A DNA stretch of 29,405 nt from an uncultured Opitutia bacterium (GTDB lineage: Bacteria; Verrucomicrobiota; Verrucomicrobiia; Opitutales; UBA953): contig CAITUF010000203.1 of NCBI GenBank assembly GCA_903895475.1, positions 1 to 29,405 of the forward strand, read 5' to 3'. The position numbers were made by a program, and so were the translations under genes. The notes below the pieces were generated by a model. The model worked only from the letters and a program-made list of their open reading frames with translations, was not told the origin of the DNA and ran no database searches. Position 1 is the first letter of the stretch; each line of letters opens with the position of its first letter. This document shows positions 23,153 through 29,405 of this stretch, piece after piece.

Positions 23153-23877
23153 CTCCTCTCATCATCGTCCTCGGTCCAACTGGTTCCGGCCGTAGCATCC
23201 TGCTCAAAGAACTAATCGAGAACGCTTGGCCGGCCGGCAAACTGGTTCGCACCTTTCGTGTCAGTAGCGATGCACCCAGCGACCACCCTGCTACTGATTT
23301 CTGGACCCTGACCGAAGGCCAAGCCGTCCTCCCGGCCCCCGGCACCGAAGATGCGGTCATTTTAGTCTCCGATGGCCGCCGCTCGGTGGTCGACCAGATG
23401 GAGTCATTGCACCGCGCCTTGTATGGCTCCACGCAGTGGCAGATCCAGCGCATCGTCACCGTGCTCGATTGCACCCTAGCCCATCGCCACCCGGTCGTGG
23501 CGGAATGGTATGGCGCCGCCGTTCACTTCGCCGACGCGGTCATCGTGACGCGCCGCTGGGAAGTGCCCGGTCAGTGGCTGAGCAAGCACCTCGCCACCTA
23601 CACCGACGCCTTCTACCCCTGCCTCTTCGTCAACTTACTCAAGAACGGCAGCTTGGCTAATCCCGCCGAGGTCATCGAAGGCGAACCGCTCCGGATGTCT
23701 CACATCTTCGATGAAATCGATGCGGTCGACGAAATGGAGTTCGACGAAGACAACCTGCCCGATGAGCCGTTCGACTTGGTCCGGCAGCCCGATAAATATT
23801 TTGCGCGTGATGATTATGGCCGCCGCCTAATCTCCGTGCCGGATATCGCGGAAACGCTCCGCGTTGAGGGACGCTAA
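23149..23877 (+). CDS. degenerate G3E/CobW-like P-loop protein
   Basis: This 242-residue protein is of unknown function. The N terminus starts with a P-loop-like GPTGSGRS (9-16) in which the Walker A lysine is arginine. Downstream, IVTVLDCTL (102-110) and FADAVIVTRRW (127-137) sit where CobW/G3E GTPases have the VVDA and ADxIVLNKxD motifs, but the NKxD guanine-specificity motif is lost. The last third is acidic (FDEIDAVDEMEFDEDN, 187-202). I infer a relative of G3E-type P-loop proteins that may no longer hydrolyse nucleotide. It could equally be another P-loop family, so the assignment is tentative. Translation is coupled to aroC by ATGA, and the acyltransferase starts ten bases after its stop. 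No transmembrane or signal segment is seen. Confidence 0.55.
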   Translation: MTPLIIVLGPTGSGRSILLKELIENAWPAGKLVRTFRVSSDAPSDHPATDFWTLTEGQAVLPAPGTEDAVILVSDGRRSVVDQMESLHRALYGSTQWQIQRIVTVLDCTLAHRHPVVAEWYGAAVHFADAVIVTRRWEVPGQWLSKHLATYTDAFYPCLFVNLLKNGSLANPAEVIEGEPLRMSHIFDEIDAVDEMEFDEDNLPDEPFDLVRQPDKYFARDDYGRRLISVPDIAETLRVEGR

Positions 23878-23887
23878 CGCGAGGGCG

Positions 23888-24760
23888 ATGCGCTTCCTCA
23901 TCGCCACCTACGCCTGGTTCCTGGCCACCCTCCCGGAAGCCTTCGCGCGGGCCAACGCTTGGGGGTTTAGTTGGATACTCTGGGGCCTGCGCCGCAAGAT
24001 TATCACGCGTAACCTGGCAGCGAGTTTCCCCGAGAAGGATGCCGCTTGGGTCCGGCGTATCGGCCAACTCTCTTGCCGGCGGACCGCCGAGATGGGGCTT
24101 TATGCCATCGCCTCCCCCAAGCTGAGCGAAGCGGAGGTGCGCGCCCGTATCCAGCTTCATCCGGAAACCTTAACGGGGCCCCATAGTTTACTTTCGCCCG
24201 ACGGTCTGGTCCTCTTCGTCCCGCACTTCTCTTTGATGGAGATGATGTCGGCGGTGAAATTACTCGACGCCGATCTGGGCCGACGCGAATGGGTGACGCT
24301 TTACCGACCCCTCGACCTCGCCGCCGCCGAAGTCTGGGTTAAAGCATCCCGCGAGCGCTTCGGCATGCGCCTCGTTTCCCGTCGCGACGGTTTCGGCCAA
24401 ACGATGCAAGCGGTGCGCAGCGGCCAAATCGGCGTCATCCTGTTCGACCAAAGCACGCACCTCGGCGCACAGATGGAGTTCCTCGGCCGACCAGTGGCGA
24501 CCACCGACCTGCCGGGTATCATCGCCCAACGCTTTAAGGCCACCGCCCGCATCTTCTGGTCGGAGCGCACGGGATTCTGGCGCTGTCAGCTACGCAGCCA
24601 TGTCCTCTCGGCCACGGACTCCGTCGGCTTGACGCTCGAGTCTAATGCCTGGCTGGCGGCGCGCCTGCGCTCAAGCGACGATGCCTGCGCCGATTGGCTC
24701 TGGGCACATGACCGCTGGAAGCACGGGCAGTCGCCGGAGATCAAGCCGCTGCAAGCCTAA
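23888..24760 (+). CDS. LpxL/HtrB-family lipid A acyltransferase
   Basis: This 290-residue inner-membrane enzyme would add a secondary acyl chain to lipid A precursor. A hydrophobic N terminus (about 3-20) anchors it. The catalytic HX4E motif is H113-E118 in VPHFSLME. Later marks are the ILFDQSTHLGAQMEFLGRPVATTDLPG region (shown here as ILFDQSTHLG and EFLGRPVATTDLPG), which carries the family's DQ and FGRP-like motif, and a basic C-terminal part. Its presence supports a lipopolysaccharide-bearing outer membrane. I prefer ATG 23888, preceded by GAGGG, over an earlier in-frame ATG at 23864 that lies inside the P-loop gene. Which acyl position or chain it uses cannot be told. It converges on the minus-strand gene after a four-base gap. 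Confidence 0.85.
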   Translation: MRFLIATYAWFLATLPEAFARANAWGFSWILWGLRRKIITRNLAASFPEKDAAWVRRIGQLSCRRTAEMGLYAIASPKLSEAEVRARIQLHPETLTGPHSLLSPDGLVLFVPHFSLMEMMSAVKLLDADLGRREWVTLYRPLDLAAAEVWVKASRERFGMRLVSRRDGFGQTMQAVRSGQIGVILFDQSTHLGAQMEFLGRPVATTDLPGIIAQRFKATARIFWSERTGFWRCQLRSHVLSATDSVGLTLESNAWLAARLRSSDDACADWLWAHDRWKHGQSPEIKPLQA

Positions 24761-24764
24761 GGGC

Positions 24765-25337
24765 TTACTGACCAGCGGGCGCCGGGGGGGCCTCCGCTGG
24801 GCGCTCCGGCGTTGTCCGACGCTTTCCGTCCGTTTCCTTACCCCCAGTGGCACCCTTGATTTTGCCCTCCTTCATCACTTCCGGACCATACTTTTCCATC
24901 AACTTGCGGATATAGCCAAAACGCTCTTCACGGGAAAGCTTTAGGAACTTTTCGCGCTCTGCCTTCGCTTCGTCAGCGGGCATCTGCTTCAGGTGATGCT
25001 CCAGGACACGGAAAGTAAAACTATAACCTGGCCCGTTGCCACCGCGCTCGCGCAACTCCTTAAAGGCCTTACGACGCTCCTCGGGACTGGCGTCTTCGAC
25101 TTCGGCAAGTTTCTTGGCGAATTCCCGACGGTCATCGCCGGACATGTGCTCAATGTGTTCGATGGCTTCACGCATCCCACGGATACGCTCTGGAGCGAGC
25201 TCCATGATCTTACGAATCGTCTTGATTTCCTCAGCCGATGGCTCGGTGGCGGGCGGACGATTGGTCGGGGGCGACGGTGGGTCCGCCGCCCAAACGAGAG
25301 CTCCCAAAACAACCGGTAGCAGATAGCTTAAACGCAT
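24765..25337 (-). CDS. secreted charged helical protein, DUF3106/CpxP-like
   Basis: This 190-residue protein has a signal peptide MRLSYLLPVVLGALVWA followed by ADPPSPPTN, so the mature protein is probably periplasmic. After a Pro/Thr linker come charged helical repeats with spaced Arg/Glu pairs and SPEER or SREER-type starts (SPEERRKAFKELRER and LSREERFGYIRKLMEKYG). The pattern recalls DUF3106 and, more loosely, periplasmic stress chaperones of the CpxP/ZraP type. It is not a clear member of either, and function is unknown. The C terminus is Lys/Thr/Pro/Ala-rich. It starts four bases after the stop of the anti-sigma-like gene, so it belongs to the sigma-factor operon and may sense or buffer misfolded proteins, which is inference. 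ATG 25337 was chosen at the signal peptide; ten upstream codons lack support. Confidence 0.7.
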   Translation of the reverse strand: MRLSYLLPVVLGALVWAADPPSPPTNRPPATEPSAEEIKTIRKIMELAPERIRGMREAIEHIEHMSGDDRREFAKKLAEVEDASPEERRKAFKELRERGGNGPGYSFTFRVLEHHLKQMPADEAKAEREKFLKLSREERFGYIRKLMEKYGPEVMKEGKIKGATGGKETDGKRRTTPERPAEAPPAPAGQ

Positions 25338-25341
25338 TTGC

Positions 25342-25710
25342 TTAGAACTCGGTTGAGGCGAGGGCATCGACCACCGAAGAGGGTTTGTCCACGACCGGGG
25401 TCAGGATGACTAGATCGTCGGCCACGCCGAAGATAGCATTCAGTTTGGCGGACTCATCACTGGCGAGCAACGCCAAGGTCTGCTGGACCAAGGCGTCGTC
25501 GGACGACGGACGGGTCAAGACCACGGCCGCGACAAAGCAAGCGGCGAGGGTCGAGGTGACCGAACTCCAGCGGATGACTTTGCGACGAAAACGGTCGGCA
25601 TGGACGGCACCCAAGACGCGCTCGGTGAACCCCGGGACAAACGCACGCTGTCCGGGCGCCAAGGCGGCGGCGAGGTCACGGTCGAAGTTACTGTTGGAAG
25701 GCTTTTCCAT
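25342..25710 (-). CDS. putative membrane anti-sigma factor
   Basis: This 122-residue protein has an N-terminal cytoplasmic part of about 45 residues, one membrane helix (about 47-66, VTSTLAACFVAAVVL) and a periplasmic tail of about 55 residues. It lies 49 bases downstream of the ECF sigma gene, the typical place for its antagonist. The soluble part shows no HxxxCxxC zinc motif, so it would not be a ZAS-type anti-sigma factor, and its homology is not recognisable. A role in holding the sigma factor at the membrane until a periplasmic signal triggers release is inferred from position and topology. The periplasmic tail is rich in Asp, Val and Ser. Confidence 0.6.
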   Translation of the reverse strand: MEKPSNSNFDRDLAAALAPGQRAFVPGFTERVLGAVHADRFRRKVIRWSSVTSTLAACFVAAVVLTRPSSDDALVQQTLALLASDESAKLNAIFGVADDLVILTPVVDKPSSVVDALASTEF

Positions 25711-25759
25711 GGGTCAGTTCAAGGAATGAAACACCGCCAAGGTCGGCAGGTTGCAGGGG

Positions 25760-26332
25760 TTAGGTTTTTTCATAATAGTCCTTTAGAAGTTCGCGTAAAC
25801 GGGTGCGGGCGCGGTGAATCCACGTTTTTACTGAGGAAACCGGGGCCTCCATAGCCAAAGCGATATCCTCATAAGGCAGGTCTTGCTGGACCAGTAGGAG
25901 GATGGCTGTCCGCTGTTCAGGGGGGAGTTGGGAGACCGCCCGCTGAAAGGATTCCTCGAGTTCGACCACCTTACGGGCGGACTCGTGGCTAGCATCCCCA
26001 GGTTCGGGGGCGGACTCTAAGGTGCTGGTCGGCTTACGGGACTTCCGGCGCCACTCGTTTAGGACGAGGTTATGGGCGATATGGATTAGGTATGTGCTGA
26101 GTTTGGCCTCAGGACGCCACCGGGAGGCCGCCCGGTGGAGCCGGACAAAGACTTCCATGGCCAGCTCCTCCGCCGTCGTCTGGGAGCCGACTTCGGCCCG
26201 AAGATAGCCCACCAAACGGGGATGGTGACGGTCCACCAACTGCCGCAAAGCCTCGTCATCGCCCGCTGCGACCAGCGACATAAGCCGCTTGTCCTCCTCG
26301 TCCTCAGGTAGGGCTGGTTTCTCCGCAGGCAT
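25760..26332 (-). CDS. ECF-type RNA polymerase sigma factor
   Basis: This 190-residue sigma-70 family protein has only regions 2 and 4. Region 2 covers about residues 20-100, with DDEALRQLVDRHHPRLVGYL, the helix ELAMEVFVRLHRAASRW and the -10 melting segment STYLIHIAHNLVLNEWRRK. A charged linker follows (about 101-123). Region 4 (about 125-185) has LPPEQRTAILLLVQQDLPYEDIA and the DNA-reading helix APVSSVKTWIHRARTRLRELL (given in parts). The architecture is that of ECF sigma factors that direct envelope-stress responses. It follows the pseudoprotease gene by 54 bases and precedes the membrane protein gene by 49. No target promoter could be assigned from this sequence. Confidence 0.92.
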   Translation of the reverse strand: MPAEKPALPEDEEDKRLMSLVAAGDDEALRQLVDRHHPRLVGYLRAEVGSQTTAEELAMEVFVRLHRAASRWRPEAKLSTYLIHIAHNLVLNEWRRKSRKPTSTLESAPEPGDASHESARKVVELEESFQRAVSQLPPEQRTAILLLVQQDLPYEDIALAMEAPVSSVKTWIHRARTRLRELLKDYYEKT

Positions 26333-26386
26333 CTAGAGAATCAAACCACCCAAAGGCGGAAAAGTTAAGGAAACGACGGTCAAAAC

Positions 26387-27223
26387 TTATTTCTTGGCTT
26401 CCACTGGCTTGGCCGGGGGCGCAACGGCCGGCTTGGCCTTGGCTTGCTCAATCGACTTGACGACTTCGGCGGCCGGCAGGACGACGGGAGACATCGAGAT
26501 GCCGCCGTTATCGCCCGCGCTACCAAAACGGGTCGTGATGAAGCCAGCGAAGTTGCCGGAATTGCCGAAGACGGGCAGGCCTGTCGTGCTAATATGAATG
26601 GAATAATAAGCGCGGGGCTTTTCGAGGACGGCCCGGACATAGTCACATTCGACGCTAGCCGTGCGGCCCATGGCCTTGTCCAGTCGCGAGAGGACGACCA
26701 CTTCATCCAAGATCCCGAGCTTCTGGGTCTCGGAGAGCACAATCGGAACGAACTTGGCATCCTTGGCCTCTTCAGCGCCCGCCTCTGGGCGGAGATAAGC
26801 TAGGTTGAGGTCGCGGTCCTTATACACGACGACCGCCGGAATTTCCGAACCGTCCGGCATAATGAAACGGGCTTCTTTCACTTCGCTCGTCACCGATAGC
26901 TTCACTTGGTTGCCGCGCATATTCACGGTCCGGCCATCGGCGGCCGTAGCCGGGTCAATCGAGGAGGCCGCCACCACAACGAGGCCATCGGCGGTGACCA
27001 CAGTGCCGAACTCCTCGACCGTCTGGTCACGGCTCTGCGTGGGACTATCGCCAGCCGCCATGGTCAAGGCCACGGTGGCGCGGACGGTGATGACGGAGTC
27101 GGCGTGCGCCTTGAAGAGACGACGCGCGGTCACTTCGATCTTTGGAGCCGGATCAGCGGCGAGCGCCGGCGAGAAAGAGCCGAAGGCGAGGAGGGCCGCC
27201 AAGGCGAGGGGGAGGGAACGCAT
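26387..27223 (-). CDS. secreted HtrA-like pseudoprotease
   Basis: This 278-residue exported protein has signal MRSLPLALAALLAFG...PALAAD (about 1-23) and a trypsin-like fold suggested by the same order of motifs as HtrA. The three catalytic positions appear replaced. The HtrA pattern DG-x-VVTNxHV reads DGLVVVAASSI, giving S87 for histidine. TDLAVL reads LNLAYL, giving N140 for aspartate. GNSGGP reads STTGLP, giving T214 for serine. No PDZ domain follows; a Lys/Ala/Pro-rich tail ends the protein. It is predicted to bind peptides or partners without cleaving them, which is inference from alignment by eye. It starts five bases after the stop of the active htrA and precedes the sigma gene. I chose ATG 27223 for the signal peptide; an upstream in-frame ATG at 27256 lies inside htrA. 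Confidence 0.75.
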   Translation of the reverse strand: MRSLPLALAALLAFGSFSPALAADPAPKIEVTARRLFKAHADSVITVRATVALTMAAGDSPTQSRDQTVEEFGTVVTADGLVVVAASSIDPATAADGRTVNMRGNQVKLSVTSEVKEARFIMPDGSEIPAVVVYKDRDLNLAYLRPEAGAEEAKDAKFVPIVLSETQKLGILDEVVVLSRLDKAMGRTASVECDYVRAVLEKPRAYYSIHISTTGLPVFGNSGNFAGFITTRFGSAGDNGGISMSPVVLPAAEVVKSIEQAKAKPAVAPPAKPVEAKK

Positions 27224-27228
27224 AGTAT

Positions 27229-29262
27229 TTATTTGGTAGATTCGAAGGCCGACCAATCGGGCTCAAACTCCAGGTAAGCCCCCGAGATGGAGCGGCGGAC
27301 CTGGAAGACGACGTGGCGCGGCTTAGCGGTGGCGAGCTGGGTCAAGGCCGCTCGCAGGGTGAGGTTATCGGTGACGGGGGTCCCGTTGATCGTGTAGACG
27401 ATATCGCCCGAACGGAGGCCCGAGAGGTCCGCCCAGCCCGAACGTTCGACCTTGGTGACAATCACGCCCTGCGTCTCAGTCGAGACCTTACGTTGCACTT
27501 TGTCATCATAGCCGAGTTGGCGGGCGGAGAAGCCAAAGCGCGCGTCCTTGACGGTGGGGAGTTCGGACGGTGGCGCCGGCACTTCCGCCAGGTGCAGCGT
27601 GACCGCCAGCGCCTGACCGTCGCGCAGTACATCGAGGGCGACGTCTGTACCGACCGGGTATTCGCGGAGTAAAGCGGCGAAGACTTCGGAATCCTCCGGC
27701 CGACGCGCTGGGATAACCTTGCCGTCGAGCTTCACCAAGAGATCACCGACCTTGAGGCCAGCCTTCTCGGCATTGGAATTCGGCAAAACCTGGGTGATGC
27801 GAACGCCGGCCTTGCCCTTGAGGTTAAGGGCCTTGGCGATTTCCGCAGTGAGGACCTGCGTAGAGACACCGGCCCATGGCTTGGGCGCGCGCGGCGCGAT
27901 GGCGGGGTCAACTTCGGGGCCGACGCGGACCACGGAGAGCATCTGCGAGCTGCCGCGCGCAAACCCCACCAGCACCGACTCGGGCTCAGTCTTATCCTGA
28001 AGCAGTTCACGGGAGACCTGCCGTAAAGCCGCGGCGTTAGCGACGGGCCGACCGCCCACGGTAAGAATAATATCACCATCCATCAGCGCGGGCTTGGCTT
28101 CAGCCGATGGGCCACCGGGACGCAAAGAATCGACCATGACGCCCTGAGTGTCGGGTCGCTTAGTGTAGAGCGCACTCATCCGCGTTAGGTTGCGCACGGT
28201 GAGCCCCCACGCTGTCAGCTCGAGTTCACGGGCTTCGTTCGCTTCGCGCGCCAGCGGCGTCACGGTTAGCGTGATCCCTTGATCGCCGCGGCGGACCACA
28301 AAGGGCACGGCTACGCCCGGACGGAGCGCTGAGACCAAACGATGATAAGCTGGCATGTTCTCATCGCAGTCCGCGGAGACTTCCTGGCCAGCTACGGAAG
28401 TAATGATGTCGCCCTGACGGAAGCCAGCGGCGGCGGCGGGAGAGCCTTCCAAGGCACCACGCACGAGCACGCCCCGGACGTCCTTGACCGAGAGCGAGCG
28501 CAAGAGGGGCTGCACTTCGACCCCAGTCCAACCGCGAGTAATGCGGCCCTGCTTGATTAGTTCCGCGGCAACGGCCTTAGCAGTGTTTGCCGGGATTGCC
28601 CCACCGAGGCTACCGACGCCGATTTCGTTAATACCGGCGATCCGTCCGTCGGTGTCGACGAGGGGGCCGCCCGAATTACCGCCAAAGATAACCGCATCGT
28701 GGCCGAACCAGCGCACGAGTTCCCCGACGGATTCACCATCGAGGCTCATGCCCCCCACGAAACGCGTCATGACCATGGCGTCGTTGGCGATGATGCCGAG
28801 GGTGACGGATTGCGTCAGGCCAGCAGGGCAACCCATCGAAAGGACGGTATCGCCGACGCGGACACGGTCAGAGTCCGCAAACTCTGCGATGGGCAACGGG
28901 GTCTTGGAACGGCGGCGGCTGAGGTCCAGCTTGATGACAGCGACATCAGTCATGGCGTCAGCACCCACCAGTGTGGCCGGTAATTCTTCGCGATCAGCCA
29001 AACGGCAGAGGAACGTGGCGCCACGACCAGCAACGTGATAATTGGTCACCACGTGGCCCTCGGCGTCGATGATGGCCCCAGAGCCGACGGAATGTTGGCG
29101 GAGCATACGGCCGTCAGCGCCGTCCTCGGAAATCACCTCAATCCGGACAATGGTGGGCGTCATCTTAGCGATGGCCCGCTCCACTTCGGGTCGACGGCGC
29201 TGGGCTTCATCAGGACCGGCCATTAAGGCAGCCGCACCGAACAACAGGGTAAGGAAACGCAT
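27229..29262 (-). CDS. HtrA-family serine protease with four PDZ-like domains
   Basis: This 677-residue envelope protease has a signal MRFLTLLFGAAALMA and then a chymotrypsin-fold domain (about 25-235). The triad is visible as H76 in VVTNYHVA, D106 in MTDVAVIKL and S197 in GGNSGGPLVD. Four PDZ-like blocks follow. They are recognised by a hydrophobic strand, a GLxxGD-type turn and a NG/GxPV strand: about 243-330 (GFRQGDIITSVAGQEV), about 350-440 (LMDGDIILTVGGRPV), about 462-555 (GLKVGDLLVKLDGKVI) and about 575-660 (GLRSGDIVYTINGTPV). Known HtrA/DegP/DegQ proteins carry one or two PDZ domains, so four is unusual. It presumably degrades or senses damaged envelope proteins. It starts one base after the stop of the truncated upstream gene, and the pseudoprotease follows by five bases. 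Confidence 0.93.
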   Translation of the reverse strand: MRFLTLLFGAAALMAGPDEAQRRRPEVERAIAKMTPTIVRIEVISEDGADGRMLRQHSVGSGAIIDAEGHVVTNYHVAGRGATFLCRLADREELPATLVGADAMTDVAVIKLDLSRRRSKTPLPIAEFADSDRVRVGDTVLSMGCPAGLTQSVTLGIIANDAMVMTRFVGGMSLDGESVGELVRWFGHDAVIFGGNSGGPLVDTDGRIAGINEIGVGSLGGAIPANTAKAVAAELIKQGRITRGWTGVEVQPLLRSLSVKDVRGVLVRGALEGSPAAAAGFRQGDIITSVAGQEVSADCDENMPAYHRLVSALRPGVAVPFVVRRGDQGITLTVTPLAREANEARELELTAWGLTVRNLTRMSALYTKRPDTQGVMVDSLRPGGPSAEAKPALMDGDIILTVGGRPVANAAALRQVSRELLQDKTEPESVLVGFARGSSQMLSVVRVGPEVDPAIAPRAPKPWAGVSTQVLTAEIAKALNLKGKAGVRITQVLPNSNAEKAGLKVGDLLVKLDGKVIPARRPEDSEVFAALLREYPVGTDVALDVLRDGQALAVTLHLAEVPAPPSELPTVKDARFGFSARQLGYDDKVQRKVSTETQGVIVTKVERSGWADLSGLRSGDIVYTINGTPVTDNLTLRAALTQLATAKPRHVVFQVRRSISGAYLEFEPDWSAFESTK

Positions 29263-29263
29263 G

Positions 29264-29405
29264 TCAGGAAGTTGGGGCGATAGGACGAGCGGCGAAGGCG
29301 CGCAGGGTGCGCAGGAAGAAACCTTCGAGCGCAGAGATGAGGTGGTAGTTGAGTTCGAGCCGGATGCGGGCCTGCTCCAGGAGATCGACCGCGGCGGCTA
29401 CTTGA
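29264..29405 (-). CDS. 3' end of a gene, possibly DNA polymerase III delta' subunit
   Basis: Only the last 47 codons are in the window; the gene continues past base 29405. The visible residues include AVDLLEQARIRLELNYH and LISALEGFFLRTLR, followed by a short Pro/Ala tail and a TGA stop at 29266-29264. The helical pattern with LEQAR and a following Asn-rich turn resembles the C-terminal helical domain of clamp-loader delta' (HolB). This is a weak call on a short fragment. The stop is one base from the htrA start, so the genes are probably co-transcribed. Confidence 0.45.
   Translation of the reverse strand, partial: QVAAAVDLLEQARIRLELNYHLISALEGFFLRTLRAFAARPIAPTS

Noticed and set aside
24772..24800. 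Perfect 7-bp hairpin (CCAGCGG/CCGCTGG) at the convergent junction as a terminator
   Set aside because: It lies within coding sequence of the secreted helical protein and has no T-run on either strand.

Overview
The window is a GC-rich bacterial chromosomal segment dominated by one almost complete division and cell wall (dcw) cluster. The gene set fits a Gram-negative bacterium of the Verrucomicrobiota, most likely Opitutae-like. The reasons are a very divergent FtsZ, a MurC-MurB fusion, a MurE with the meso-diaminopimelate motif DNPR, an LpxL-type acyltransferase, and start codons that almost all lack Shine-Dalgarno sequences. This assignment is inferred from gene content; no rRNA gene is present.

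Layout. Bases 1-312 hold a minus-strand tRNA-Ser(UGA) with its own promoter. Its 3' half is mirrored by an imperfect palindrome and partly copied at the window edge. Bases 313-1455 (+) encode a DUF2851 protein, which converges on the end of the dcw transcript and shares its stop bases. Bases 1452-21153 (-) are one long operon. In transcription order it reads mraZ, rsmH, ftsL-like, ftsI, murE, murF, mraY, murD, a LysM lipoprotein gene, ftsW, murG, murC-murB, ddl, ftsQ, ftsA, a divergent ftsZ and sufS. Ten of its junctions are exact 4-base ATGA stop/start overlaps. Bases 21154-21529 are the divergent control region, with a MraZ operator, a perfect DnaA box and an AT-rich inverted repeat. Bases 21530-24760 (+) encode a small lipoprotein followed by a terminator, then aroC, a degenerate G3E/CobW-like P-loop protein and an LpxL/HtrB-type acyltransferase. 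Bases 24765-29405 (-) encode the end of a probable DNA polymerase III delta' subunit, an HtrA protease with four apparent PDZ domains, a secreted HtrA-like protein that has lost its catalytic triad, an ECF sigma factor, a small membrane protein in the anti-sigma position and a secreted helical charged protein.

How the genes work together. The dcw cluster supplies the cytoplasmic steps of peptidoglycan precursor synthesis from MurB/MurC to MurG, the septal synthase pair FtsW/FtsI, and the FtsQ/FtsL/FtsA/FtsZ scaffold. MraZ probably controls the whole unit through the TGGG repeats in front of its own gene. The right-hand block looks like a self-contained envelope-stress module: protease, pseudoprotease, sigma factor, membrane anti-sigma and secreted helper. 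It resembles sigma-E systems in logic but not in its parts, and it is the best candidate here for an undescribed system. Other points of interest are the FtsZ T7 loop, which lacks the second catalytic aspartate, the degenerate GTPase-like protein behind aroC, and the palindromic tRNA trailer. No mobile element, CRISPR array or phage gene was seen.
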